A DNA stretch of 44,587 nucleotides. Origin: Candidatus Kuenenia stuttgartensis. GTDB lineage: Bacteria > Planctomycetota > Planctomycetia > Planctomycetales > Planctomycetaceae. Each line of letters starts with the position of its first letter. Within the stretch, counting starts at the first letter, position 1. The notes below the pieces were generated by a model, which saw only the letters and a program-made list of their open reading frames with translations, ran no database searches and was not told where the DNA came from. Positions 33,336 through 41,816 of the stretch are shown here, piece after piece. Location of the stretch: assembly GCA_945861465.1 (NCBI GenBank), contig CAMAVB010000034.1, positions 1-44,587 on the forward strand, written 5' to 3'. The translations under genes and the position numbers were made by a program.

Positions 33336-34058
33336 AAAGTCCAGGTCGTCGTCCCGTGTCGGACTGCTGTTCGTCTCAATGAGAAACGGTCGGTCGAGCA
33401 AAACCGGTCTGGCGAATCTGGCAGACCGCAAAGTTAGAACGCCCCGCCGAATCATTTTTATGCCGTATCCTACTTCGGTTTGCATCGACCGATTTGGCGA
33501 CAAGTTTGGATGATGTCGTCACTTTGATGTCGCTCTGAGCACGTTTTCCGGCCAAGCCCGCGAGTGCGAAAATCCCGTTCAGTCGCCAATTTTGGCGGCA
33601 GAAATTCCGATGACTTTGCTGACTCATGTCTAACCGTCCTGAGTTAGATGCGATTTCGCTTTCACTCTACTCCGGTGATGTCGACTGACCCCGAAGCAGC
33701 ACTTCATACACTGCTCCGGTGGTCAAGACCAGGGCGAGAAACCGGAGTTCACTTCACTGCTCCGGTCCGACACACCGGAGCAGCCAACAATTTGATTTGA
33801 GAGGGCTCGTTTCGCCGTCAAATGGCGCAGTCAAAATGATTACAGTTACCCGCTAACGAAGCGGCGAGGTGATCGCGACCGTGATGTACAACGGCTCCAG
33901 CCCAAACAACTGAGGTTGCCGTGTCGTGAGTGGGCAACCGGTTTCCGGTGGCCCGGAGTTGTCGATGGCACAGATCAGTCTTTCGGTTGCCGAACACTCT
34001 GAACGTGACCCATACAGAATCTCATTCGCTGGCTGGCAACATGCGTGCCGTTTCAGCG
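33336..34058. other. Gene-poor stretch with a hairpin
   Basis: No recognisable gene lies between the DGR-like sequence and the primase remnant. A 69-codon minus frame (34062-33853) overlaps the primase frame's end as ATGA, but its translation resembles nothing I know. A perfect 10-bp palindrome, CTGCTCCGGT and its complement with a 7-nt loop, lies at 33757-33783, and CACTGCTCCGGTG-like motifs recur just upstream (about 33706-33720). These look like local repeat debris. Confidence 0.5.
33757..33783. repeat. Hairpin, 10-bp perfect stem
   Basis: CTGCTCCGGT (33757-33766) pairs with ACCGGAGCAG (33774-33783) across the loop CCGACAC. No T-run follows, so it is not a standard intrinsic terminator. 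Related CTCCGGTG and ACCGGAG strings occur within the preceding 110 nt. Confidence 0.6.
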
Positions 34059-34697
34059 TCATCGCGTGAGTAGGGTTTCAACATTCGACTGAGACAACGC
34101 CTCCGGTTGTGACCCTTTGAATTCGCCGTCGTGCATCGCTGGAGACCATACGAGACGCACGTCGAGTTGGCGTTCGGCGAAGAACCACAAGGCTTCTTTG
34201 GCTCCTTCGGTTCCGGCCTCGTCGCAGTCGAACATCAGGTTTATGCGATTGACGCCAAGTTGCTTTGCGAAGCGGGTGATCTTTTCGCCTTGATGCCCTG
34301 TCATTCGGTTGGACATGATGCCGAGGGTGGGGATGCCATGATTGTCGAGGCCGATGACATCGTTGAAGCCCTCCACGATGATGAGGCCGTGTTTGGTGAT
34401 GAATTCACGGTAGCCGGGTTCCTGCAGGCGGCTTGCTTGTTGGCCGAAGAGTTCGATGCCTCGATGAAAACCCTTTGGGAACCGATGTTTGGCGGGTGGT
34501 TCTTTTCCGGAGCGCTCGGCAGCGGAGAGTTGCTGGTATTCCTTTTCTTTCTGTTCGAACTGAACATCACGTCCGGCCCACGCCAAGACTTTGCCCTGCT
34601 CGGAGAGCACGGGGTAAAGGATGCTGCCGCGGAGTGACCAGCCGCGTTTGTCGCCTCCTCCGTCGTTGGGTAGATAGCCGCAGCGCCATTTGATCAT
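34059..34697 (-). pseudogene. Toprim/DnaG-like primase, N-terminally truncated
   Basis: The remaining 212 codons match the C-terminal half of a DnaG-type primase from a plasmid, phage or integrated element. The frame starts at IKWRCGYLP, runs through GSILYPVLSEQGKVLAWAGRD and PKGFHRGIELFGQ, then the Toprim motifs IIVEGFNDVIGLDNHGI (catalytic Glu) and INLMFDCDEAGTEGAKEA (DxD). The zinc-binding CHC2 domain and the first part of the primase core are missing. The frame is open a little upstream of the nominal ATG 34697, then runs into palindromic repeat sequence at 34731, which probably replaced the 5' part of the gene. The surviving Toprim could fold, but a working primase is unlikely. It fits the mobile-element debris around it. 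Confidence 0.7.
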
Positions 34698-34730
34698 CGA
34701 CTCAGAAGAAAGGGCGGCGTGGAGCGTCGA

Positions 34731-34833
34731 AAGTCCCGAAGGGACGACAGGAATTGCGACTGGGTTGTCTCATGTCGTCCTTTCAGGACTTAGAATCACC
34801 TGTATTTCGCTAACCACGGGCTCGCGCCCGTGG
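34731..34833. repeat. Palindromic repeat pair
   Basis: An imperfect 19-bp inverted repeat (AAGTCCCGAAGGGACGACA at 34731-34749, partner at 34773-34791, 17 of 19 paired) is followed by a perfect 8-bp stem, CCACGGGC/GCCCGTGG, with loop TCGC at 34814-34833. The style matches the palindromes at 119-232. I associate this kind of repeat with planctomycete intergenic DNA, from memory only. It abuts the truncated end of the primase gene. Confidence 0.6.
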
Positions 34834-34949
34834 CTACAACCTGCCGCCACATTCGTGGCTCAAACGCAGGAGCGATTCGCCGCGATGCCTTTCACATTTC
34901 ATCGTGTCAGAATCCTGAAGGTCGAACAGGTGAGCGGAAATGAATCCTG

Positions 34950-35665
34950 CTAATATCGGAGTTCAATCCCGAGTGTCGGCCCCATGAAAGCAAGGTTGGA
35001 ACCGATGCCATAGAAGTCATCTTCCAGCACATTGTTTCTCCAGTACTGAGTTTCCCAGGCAGTCCGCACTTCCAGAAGCATGTGATAGGGCATGTGATAA
35101 TTCCATGCCACTCCCAACTGGTTTTCAAAGACCGTCATGACTTCATCTTCAATCGGGCTAGCTGGAATGTTCAACAGCAATGATCCGGTCTGAATATCGC
35201 CGATCATCAGCGAACCTCGCACATTGCCAAACAGCGAGAATCCACTGTTTCCAAGACATCGTCGGCCCTGGAGCGATGCGGTTGGGCCGACTCCTTCGAA
35301 TGTCACAGTCCCCGGGCCGTAGAGTGTCAGGGGCGCATTGGTGTACTCCAGTTTCCCATATCGCATGCCTCCGGAAACGTCCAGATTCCAGTGTCGCATT
35401 CGCTGTGTCAGCGTGACTTCCGCATCCGCAGCCTGCACGTGGATTCCGAACACAGTCGTTGAATCCGCTGCTCAGGCTCTTCGTTCTTCTGTGTTATCGC
35501 TGATTCAAACAGCGAAGGCTCTGCCGCAGTGGGCATGGATGTGAGGAATGCGGGGGCACTCGCAGTGGGGCTGGAATCGTCCCGAGAGGACTGCTCCGCC
35601 ACAGTTGAGGATGTGGCCAATGCCACGGCAAGTCCCAACAGAACTGGTATTCGGAATTTCTTCAT
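34950..35665 (-). pseudogene. Outer-membrane beta-barrel protein (BBP7/Lpg1974-like), frameshifted
   Basis: The 5' part (from ATG 35665, with a strong AGGAGG upstream) encodes a clear signal peptide, MKKFRIPVLLGLAVALATSS, and about 50 further residues. Near 35465 the reading must shift to reach the second frame, ending at 34950, which encodes about 165 residues of an outer-membrane barrel: RHWNLDVSGGMRYGKLEY, GVGPTASLQGRRCLG, GFSLFGNVRGSLMIG and the ending GPTLGIELRY with C-terminal Tyr. This is typical of the last strands of planctomycete BBP7/Lpg1974-type porins, which are usually much longer. Most of the N-terminal barrel is therefore deleted as well as the frame shifted. The intact ribosome-binding site and signal suggest recent inactivation. 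Confidence 0.65.
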
Positions 35666-36065
35666 GGTCTATCCCTCCTGGGATATCCTGACTTCCATCA
35701 AAACAAACGCGGCGATTCAGGAAACAGCCGTTGCACTCGTTACATCCTGCAGACTCATCTCACGAGGTTTCAGCAATACCGCACACTGGAGTTCATCCGA
35801 ATTCAGGACGCTGTGACAATTTCCGCAACTGCAACCCGCCTGTAATTCCGGCTGACCGAAGTCCAGCAATCCCAACCATCCGAAAATGCAGCAAGACCGG
35901 AACTTTGGGATGAATGCACATTCCCATAACTGTCGAGGAGATCCCGCAGGCCACAGAAGCCCGACATCAGAGTTGCTTATTCCCTTTTTCGCACGTCGCG
36001 CTTGATAAACTCCATCTGAAAAATGACTGAAAGGTAGTGCCATCACACCTGCAGGCGCTTCGCTT
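35666..36065. other. Intergenic stretch, nothing recognised
   Basis: It lies between the broken barrel gene and tag. A minus frame of 131 codons (36112-35717) overlaps the 3' end of tag and has a Cys/Ser-rich translation without recognisable motifs, so it is not called. The promoter for the barrel gene should be near 35670-35750; no clear elements were identified. Confidence 0.4.
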
Positions 36066-36653
36066 TTACGACTGCAGTTCGGCATGCCGGAAGCATTCGA
36101 CCAAATGGTCATTCACCATCCCGACCGCCTGCATGTAGGCGTAACAGGTCGTGCTGCCAAAGAACCGGAACCCGCGCTTCTTCATGTCCTTGCTCATCGC
36201 ATCTGACTCCGTGGAGCTGGCTGGCACGTCCTTCATCGACTGTCGAGTGTTCTGCCTTTGCACTCCGCCGACGAATCCCCAGATGTACGCATCGAAGCTG
36301 CCAAACTCCTGCTGCACTGCGAGAAATGCTTTGGCATTGTCAATCGCGGACTGAATTTTGAGTTGATTGCGCACGATGCCTGCGTTGGCCATCAGGACAG
36401 CTTGCCTGTCTGTGTCGTACATGGCAACCGCCGAGGCATCAAAGTTATCGAATGCTTCCCGATAGTTGTCCCGCTTTTTGAGGATTGTGGCCCAACTCAA
36501 GCCAGCCTGTGCCCCTTCCAGGATCAGAAACTCAAAGTGCAGGCGGTCATCGTGAACTGGAACTCCCCATTCAACATCGTGATACTCGATGTACTGGTCT
36601 CCGATTGCCCAGGGGCAGCGGATGCGTTCGGCAGACGATTTTTGTTTTCTCAT
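36066..36653 (-). CDS. tag: DNA-3-methyladenine glycosylase I
   Basis: A base-excision repair enzyme that removes 3-methyladenine from alkylated DNA. The 195-residue length is close to E. coli Tag (187). RCPWAIGDQYIEYHDVEWG matches the N-terminal signature, with C13 and H25 as zinc ligands. EGAQAGLSWATILKKR contains the base-recognition Glu and the conserved Trp. The C-terminal segment DHLVECFRH supplies H183 and C187. SSTESDAMSKDMKKRGFRFFGS precedes TCYAYMQAVGMVNDH, as in the family. ATG 36653 fits the usual N-terminus. It is divergent from the DUF1501 gene with about 98 nt between them, so both promoters must be in that gap. A single-gene housekeeping function. Confidence 0.95.
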   Translation of the reverse strand: MRKQKSSAERIRCPWAIGDQYIEYHDVEWGVPVHDDRLHFEFLILEGAQAGLSWATILKKRDNYREAFDNFDASAVAMYDTDRQAVLMANAGIVRNQLKIQSAIDNAKAFLAVQQEFGSFDAYIWGFVGGVQRQNTRQSMKDVPASSTESDAMSKDMKKRGFRFFGSTTCYAYMQAVGMVNDHLVECFRHAELQS

Positions 36654-36751
36654 TCGATTGATACTCTTCAGGATCTTGCCGGATTTTGCAGGTTTGCAGA
36701 CTACAGATCAGGATCGTAGGAAGCAGGTCACATCAAGCAGAGAGTTCACAC

Positions 36752-38215
36752 ATGCCTCCGTTGAGTTTATCCCCTGTGCAGACACAAGATGCACTGAATC
36801 GCCGGTTGTTTTTGAAACATGGTTCAACAGTGATCGGGGCCACTGCGCTGGCGACGTTGATGAATTCCGGCAATATCGCACACGCTGCACCGAAATTCAA
36901 GCTGCCGCAGTTTCCAAATCACGCGCCGGCGGCGAGGCGAATTATTTATCTGTTTCAGTCAGGTGCGCCGTCTCAGATGGACTTGTTTGATCCCAAGCCA
37001 ATGCTGACGGAACGGCGCGGCGAAGATCTGCCGGCGTCAATCCGACAGGGACAACGACTGACAACGATGACAAGCGGTCAGGCAACGTTTCCGGTGGCGC
37101 CTTCCATCTTCAAATTCGCTCAGCATGGTGAATGCGGCATGTGGATGAGCGACGCACTGACTCACATGCCGAAGCTGGCCGACAAGTGGTGCATGATTCG
37201 TTCGATGCACACAGAAGCCATCAATCACGATCCGGCAATTACGTTCTGTCAGACAGGCTCGCAACTGGCAGGGAGACCGAGTATCGGGGCGTGGGCGAGT
37301 TATGGACTTGGCAGCGAAAACGAAAACCTGCCGTCGTATGTCGTACTGACATCATTTGGCAGCGGGCGTCCGGACGACCAGCCATTGTACGATCGCTTGT
37401 GGGGTTCTGGTTTTCTGCCTTCCCGACATCAGGGCGTGAAGTTTCGAAATTCGGGCGACGCCGTGCTGTACCTGAGCAACCCGCAGGGCATGTCGGCCCA
37501 GATGCGTCGCAGCACGCTCGATCGACTGTCCGCGCTGAATCAGCAGCACTTTGAAACGGTTGGCGATCCGGAAATCCAGACACGAATTGCGCAGTATGAA
37601 ATGTCGTTCCGGATGCAGACCAGCGTGCCGGATCTGATCGACATTTCCAAAGAGCCGAAACATGTGCTCGACAGTTACGGCCCGGACGTACATCGGACTG
37701 GCAGTTATGCATCAAACTGTCTGCTGGCACGGCGTTTGGCTGAACGGGATGTTCGATTTGTGCAGTTGTTCCACATGGGCTGGGATCATCATGGTGGGTT
37801 GCCGAATGCCGTTCGAGGACAAGTGCGAGACACCGATCAGGCCACGACAGCATTGATTAACGATCTGGACCAGCGTGGTCTCATGAAGGACACGCTCGTT
37901 GTCTGGGGTGGTGAGTTCGGCCGAACCGTCTATTCACAAGGCGGCCTGTCTGCTGACGACTATGGTCGTGATCATCATCCTCGCTGCTATACGATTTTGA
38001 TGGCTGGTGCAGGCGTCAAGGGCGGCATGACTCTCGGGGAAACAGACGACTACTGCTACAACATCGTCCGGGATCCAGTCCATGTGCATGATCTGAACGC
38101 CACAATCCTGCATTTGCTGGGGGTCGATCACAAGCAACTGACCTACAAGTATCAGGGCCGCGATTTCCGGCTGACTGACATTCATGGCGAACTTGTCAAA
38201 CCGGTACTTTCGTAA
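36752..38215 (+). CDS. DUF1501 family protein (Tat-exported, sulfatase-like fold)
   Basis: A 487-residue protein of the DUF1501 family, abundant in planctomycetes and of unknown biochemical function, related in fold to sulfatase/alkaline-phosphatase enzymes. The N-terminus has a twin-arginine leader, NRRLFLKHGSTVIGATALATL, predicting folded export. Family motifs include IYLFQSGAPSQMDLFDPK, MIRSMHTEAINHDPA, FVQLFHMGWDHHG, VVWGGEFGRT and DHHPRCYTILMAGAG, where His and Asp residues could bind metal. ATG 36752 is chosen because it precedes the leader; the frame is open for 22 more codons upstream. DUF1501 genes usually follow a DUF1549/DUF1553 cytochrome gene, but here that partner is absent and the gene stands alone. 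Confidence 0.9.
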   Translation: MPPLSLSPVQTQDALNRRLFLKHGSTVIGATALATLMNSGNIAHAAPKFKLPQFPNHAPAARRIIYLFQSGAPSQMDLFDPKPMLTERRGEDLPASIRQGQRLTTMTSGQATFPVAPSIFKFAQHGECGMWMSDALTHMPKLADKWCMIRSMHTEAINHDPAITFCQTGSQLAGRPSIGAWASYGLGSENENLPSYVVLTSFGSGRPDDQPLYDRLWGSGFLPSRHQGVKFRNSGDAVLYLSNPQGMSAQMRRSTLDRLSALNQQHFETVGDPEIQTRIAQYEMSFRMQTSVPDLIDISKEPKHVLDSYGPDVHRTGSYASNCLLARRLAERDVRFVQLFHMGWDHHGGLPNAVRGQVRDTDQATTALINDLDQRGLMKDTLVVWGGEFGRTVYSQGGLSADDYGRDHHPRCYTILMAGAGVKGGMTLGETDDYCYNIVRDPVHVHDLNATILHLLGVDHKQLTYKYQGRDFRLTDIHGELVKPVLS

Positions 38216-38315
38216 CGATCAGTCTGATTCTTCGTCGGACGGTGCCCGGAAAATGCCATGAGTGACGAACGGGGCGACATCGTGTCGAATCGCATGGCTT
38301 CATGCACATTTTGAG

Positions 38316-39446
38316 TCATTTGCCGACCACTTTTTCCAGAAACTGTGGCAGGTAGTCTCGCCACAGCTTCCATTCATGACCGCCCTCGGTCTTGACGTAA
38401 TCATGCTTCACACCGGCGATTCGTAACTGTTCGACGAACTTGTCGTTGCGTTCCAGCAGAAAATCCTTGTCGCCGATCGGAATCCATAGATTTTTCAAGG
38501 GGTTTGCGGCGGGCTCTGAGCCAGACAAGGACGGATACAGTTGCAGCAACGCTGACGTGTCGAGTTGAGGCGTTGCGGCACTGAATGCTCCGATGGACGA
38601 AAATTTGTCGATATGCTTTAGTCCCGTGTCCAGAGCGTGACCACCTCCCATAGACAATCCGACGATCGAACGTCCGGCGGAGTCGGTTCGGACATGGAAT
38701 CCCTGTTCAATAAACGGCAGCAAATCTTTCGTGATGTCTTTTTCGTACAGATCGTTGTTGCGCTGGAAATAATTGTCGGGGCGCTCGCTGAGCTGAATCG
38801 GTTCGGGGTGACCGTAAGGCATCACGACAACCACGGGCTCAATTCGGTCGGCCGCGATCAGGTTGTCAGCAATCAGGTGCGCCCGACCGACGTCGGTCCA
38901 TGCCGTTTCATCGTCACCATAACCGTGTAACAACAAGACGAGTGGATACATCTTGTCAGTTGAAGATTCATATCCCGGTGGCGTGTAGATCATCACTGGG
39001 CGAGAATGACCAACGCTCACGGAAGGATAGATCATACGCCGGACCGTGCCATGGAGCACATCCGCAAACTCGGTCAGACGCGGTGGCGTTCCCGGAACTT
39101 CCACCATGCTCACCAGTGTCAGCCACTTCTTGACCCAGCGATTGCACGGATCAATCATGGCAGTGCCATCGACCTTGAACGTATAGTCGTAGATCTGCGG
39201 CGGCAGAGGCTCGCTGGTTCCCTCCCAGACTCCTTTGTCATTCTTCGTCATCGGCAGTTTTGAACCACCCAGCGACACTTCGACCGCGGCTGCTTTTTCT
39301 GCCCGCAGCCGCAGTGTAACCCGACCATCGTGGTGAACTTCCGGAGACAAAAGACTCTGTGCGATGGCATCTGACATCAGGCAACCTGTGGTCAAAAGAA
39401 GACTGGCAATGGGAAATACGATTCGACGAAGTTGATGGAACAGCAT
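38316..39446 (-). CDS. Secreted esterase, CE1/esterase-D-like, with N-terminal E-set domain
   Basis: A 376-residue alpha/beta-hydrolase likely to remove acyl or feruloyl groups from plant or algal polysaccharides. A signal region (FPIASLLLTTGC) ends in a lipobox-like Cys, so it may be a lipoprotein. Residues 32-110 form an immunoglobulin-like E-set/CBM48-type domain. The catalytic domain shows the oxyanion HGYGDDETAW segment, nucleophile elbow GLSMGGG (S265), a probable Asp in IGDKDF (326 or 328) and His in EGGHEWKLW (H357). It matches two-domain enterochelin-esterase-like/CE1 enzymes. It is convergent with DUF1501. The CE15 esterase gene just upstream on the same strand suggests a shared hemicellulose-deacylation role, though 178 nt separate them. 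Confidence 0.88.
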   Translation of the reverse strand: MLFHQLRRIVFPIASLLLTTGCLMSDAIAQSLLSPEVHHDGRVTLRLRAEKAAAVEVSLGGSKLPMTKNDKGVWEGTSEPLPPQIYDYTFKVDGTAMIDPCNRWVKKWLTLVSMVEVPGTPPRLTEFADVLHGTVRRMIYPSVSVGHSRPVMIYTPPGYESSTDKMYPLVLLLHGYGDDETAWTDVGRAHLIADNLIAADRIEPVVVVMPYGHPEPIQLSERPDNYFQRNNDLYEKDITKDLLPFIEQGFHVRTDSAGRSIVGLSMGGGHALDTGLKHIDKFSSIGAFSAATPQLDTSALLQLYPSLSGSEPAANPLKNLWIPIGDKDFLLERNDKFVEQLRIAGVKHDYVKTEGGHEWKLWRDYLPQFLEKVVGK

Positions 39447-39624
39447 GGTGGGTACACTCCAGAAACTCAGGCTGGTGGCATTGACTTGACAGACATGCGC
39501 GTCGCGGAACGGCGTCGCCTCCGAATCTTTATCGCTCCGCGACTAAGATTCAGTGGAGCAACTGAGGTTTTCCGGAAACCCGGCGATCCCTATTTTCATC
39601 ACCGACAATGCGGACTGCACCGGT

Positions 39625-40935
39625 CTACCGCAGATGCGTGTCGGCAAATTTCAGATACTGTTCCCAGTCGTAGTCCGTCACATCGTGTTTTCCGGTTCGC
39701 ATGTGGTAAGCCACATCAACCTGCATGGGTGTATCGACTGCTGGCATCTTATCAGATTCAAAGACACTTTTGCCAAACAATTTGAACACCGGACCAGCGT
39801 GATACAGACCCAGGTATTCTCCATAGGGATCTGCCCAGGTATCTTCCTGGGCGCTCGCCACATACACAGGCCGCGGTCCGCTGAGTGCAATCAGCATGTG
39901 ATTGTCCACCGGCATGGCGGCTTCGTGATTGTTGTACTTGCGATGGTTGATGCAGAACCAGTGAGGGAACGACGTGTTGATCCGACTGACAGTCTCACCG
40001 AAGATTCGTTTATCCAGCGCCGCGCCGCCGCAGCCGGATTCGTTGGCGATCACCATGGCAAATCGCTGATCCGTCGCGCCAGCCCAGAGCGATGTCTTGC
40101 CCAGTCGCGAATGCCCGAAGACGGCCACCTTCCGGGCATCGATCGCCTTGTCTGATTCGAGCACATCCAGCGCGCGACTCAGGCCCCAGGCCCAGGCGCT
40201 GATCGAGCCGCCCGCATCGCCCGCGCGCGGTGAATCGCCTTTTTCAAACAGGGAATGGATGCCGTTCTTAAATCCATCATCGACATCCGGATCGACATCG
40301 CCGTAGTAGATCGTGACCAGTCCGTAACCGCGATTGATGATCGTCGAAACTGCCCAGCGACTGGCTTCTGAGCCACGTGAAGCCTCGGTCGCCTTATTGT
40401 CTTCGATGCCAATATCCTTATTGTTTCGCATCCATGAATCTGTGAGATGTATGCGAGGATCTTTCTCAACCGCGTGATTACCGTTAAAATTGTATCCCAG
40501 AAATGCGGGGACCGGCTTTGTGGCATTGACGGGAGTGTAGATCAGCAGATCCATGTGTGGCCCGTTGTCGTCGTCCGCAAAGAACACCGTCACTTCGCGG
40601 CGGAGCGCCTTGCCGTCCAGAGCATCCGGCACGGACGAACGAACTCTCGTGCGGAGCGGAATCTTTCCGGCGGGCAGAGTTCCAAACACATGCTCTTCGA
40701 ACATTTGTAGCAGCTCCGGGCGGCGTTTCGTATTCCAGACATCTGCAGAATCGACCACCGTGCCGTCTTCACACTTCAACAGGTCGGGCAGCGTATACGG
40801 AGGCACTTTCGATTCGTCGTAATTGAATTCTTCCGCGTGCAGCATCAATGAACTCCGGAAGTTGAGCAGAAGGAGGCAGACTGCGAAGACGAGTCCTGAA
40901 CGAATGCGGCTTTGTGGATTCATCATACCAAACAT
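39625..40935 (-). CDS. Glucuronoyl esterase (CE15 family)
   Basis: A 436-residue secreted alpha/beta-hydrolase of carbohydrate esterase family 15, whose members cleave esters between glucuronoxylan 4-O-methyl-glucuronate and lignin alcohols. A signal peptide (LVFAVCLLLLNF) is followed by the catalytic domain: nucleophile elbow GHSRLGKTSLWAGA (S276), ANESGCGGAA (E299 as likely acid), FPHWFC, PVDNHMLIALSGPRPVYVASA with a later DTWADPYGEYL, and HDVTDYDW (H417). The bacterial form GHSRLGK replaces the fungal GCSRNGK. ATG 40935 has GGAG 9 nt upstream; ATGs at 40926 and 40923 are alternatives. It is divergent from the Rpn gene. With the neighbouring esterase it suggests degradation of plant-type hemicellulose. 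Confidence 0.9.
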   Translation of the reverse strand: MFGMMNPQSRIRSGLVFAVCLLLLNFRSSLMLHAEEFNYDESKVPPYTLPDLLKCEDGTVVDSADVWNTKRRPELLQMFEEHVFGTLPAGKIPLRTRVRSSVPDALDGKALRREVTVFFADDDNGPHMDLLIYTPVNATKPVPAFLGYNFNGNHAVEKDPRIHLTDSWMRNNKDIGIEDNKATEASRGSEASRWAVSTIINRGYGLVTIYYGDVDPDVDDGFKNGIHSLFEKGDSPRAGDAGGSISAWAWGLSRALDVLESDKAIDARKVAVFGHSRLGKTSLWAGATDQRFAMVIANESGCGGAALDKRIFGETVSRINTSFPHWFCINHRKYNNHEAAMPVDNHMLIALSGPRPVYVASAQEDTWADPYGEYLGLYHAGPVFKLFGKSVFESDKMPAVDTPMQVDVAYHMRTGKHDVTDYDWEQYLKFADTHLR

Positions 40936-41046
40936 ATGAGATTTCTCCGGCGGGAACAGTCAGTTCGAGTGTGGGGATAGAATCACTGGACTGCATCATG
41001 GCGAAATTCCGACAGAACTCAATCAATACGGAGTCCCGGACTTTCT

Positions 41047-41814
41047 GTGTCTGCGGGTCACGAAAGCGAAAACGCGATGCACGCATTCCATTGCGTCATC
41101 CGGAGGCTGAACATCGAGATGCAGACATCGTTGCCATCCGGGGTGTCGCAGCGATTGGCGTACTACAACTCCAATTTGTACGTTGGCCAGTTGCACGAGG
41201 GCAATCGATACACGGAACTCCGCCCAGCAATCAGCATCTGCGTGCTGACACAGCCCATGTTTCCCGAGTCTCCGGCTCTGCATCTGGACTTTCGGTTGCG
41301 AGAATCGTCATCAGGCCTGATTCTGACAGACGACATGCAAATTCATCTTTTACAATTAAATAATCTTCGCGTGACAGCGGAGAATGTGTACCATGCGTTG
41401 CCCGCGGAACGTTGGGCATATTTCCTGCAGAATGCAGACAAACTGACGCCAGAAGAAATTTCCCGGATGTTCCCAGATGAGGAAATGGCTGAAGCCGCTG
41501 GAGTTTTAGAAATGATCTCACAAACCCCCGAACAATTGATGCTTTACAACGCCCGCTTGAAGTTCCAGCGAGACGAAGAGGGCCGATTAGAGCTGGCGCG
41601 TCAGGAAGGCGAGGCGCGAGGACGTCAGAAGGGCGAAGAGATAGGTGAAGCAAGAGGTGAAGCTCGGGGGCTGAAGCTCGGTCGTATCACGCTGCTGCAG
41701 GAACTGCTCGGTATCCGTCCATCGACGGTGGAAGATTTCGCAGGATACGACGAGGCTCAACTGAATGACATAGCGGAACAGTTGCAGCAGCAGCTTCGTT
41801 CGCGCAGAGGTTAA
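41047..41814 (+). CDS. Rpn family PD-(D/E)XK nuclease, N-terminally truncated
   Basis: A member of the recombination-promoting nuclease/putative transposase family (Rpn, RmuC-unrelated PDDEXK type). The conserved LNIEMQT motif, with its E-x-Q catalytic element, is at about residues 21-27, followed by RLAYYNSNLYVGQL and ELRPAISICVL. The usual first 70-80 residues (an FKK(L/I)FG segment and the preceding catalytic Asp) are missing, and I cannot find them intact upstream. The frame starts with GTG 41047 after a stretch that only vaguely resembles the lost part. The C-terminus has the family's usual charged low-complexity run, EGEARGRQKGEEIGEARGEA. Its stop is 2 nt before the mnmG ATG. Probably inactive as a nuclease. 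Confidence 0.7.
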   Translation: MSAGHESENAMHAFHCVIRRLNIEMQTSLPSGVSQRLAYYNSNLYVGQLHEGNRYTELRPAISICVLTQPMFPESPALHLDFRLRESSSGLILTDDMQIHLLQLNNLRVTAENVYHALPAERWAYFLQNADKLTPEEISRMFPDEEMAEAAGVLEMISQTPEQLMLYNARLKFQRDEEGRLELARQEGEARGRQKGEEIGEARGEARGLKLGRITLLQELLGIRPSTVEDFAGYDEAQLNDIAEQLQQQLRSRRG

Positions 41815-41816
41815 GC

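Noticed and set aside
33336-34058. Search for a DGR reverse transcriptase or avd gene near the AAC-rich repeat
   Set aside because: No frame on either strand showed RT motifs such as YxDD/YMDD, so no complete DGR is claimed.
33853-34062. 69-codon frame overlapping the primase frame as ATGA
   Set aside because: The translation resembles no known protein and lies in repeat-rich debris.
35717-36112. 131-codon minus-strand frame between tag and the barrel remnant
   Set aside because: It overlaps the 3' end of tag, its Cys residues show no metal-binding pattern and there is no ribosome-binding site.
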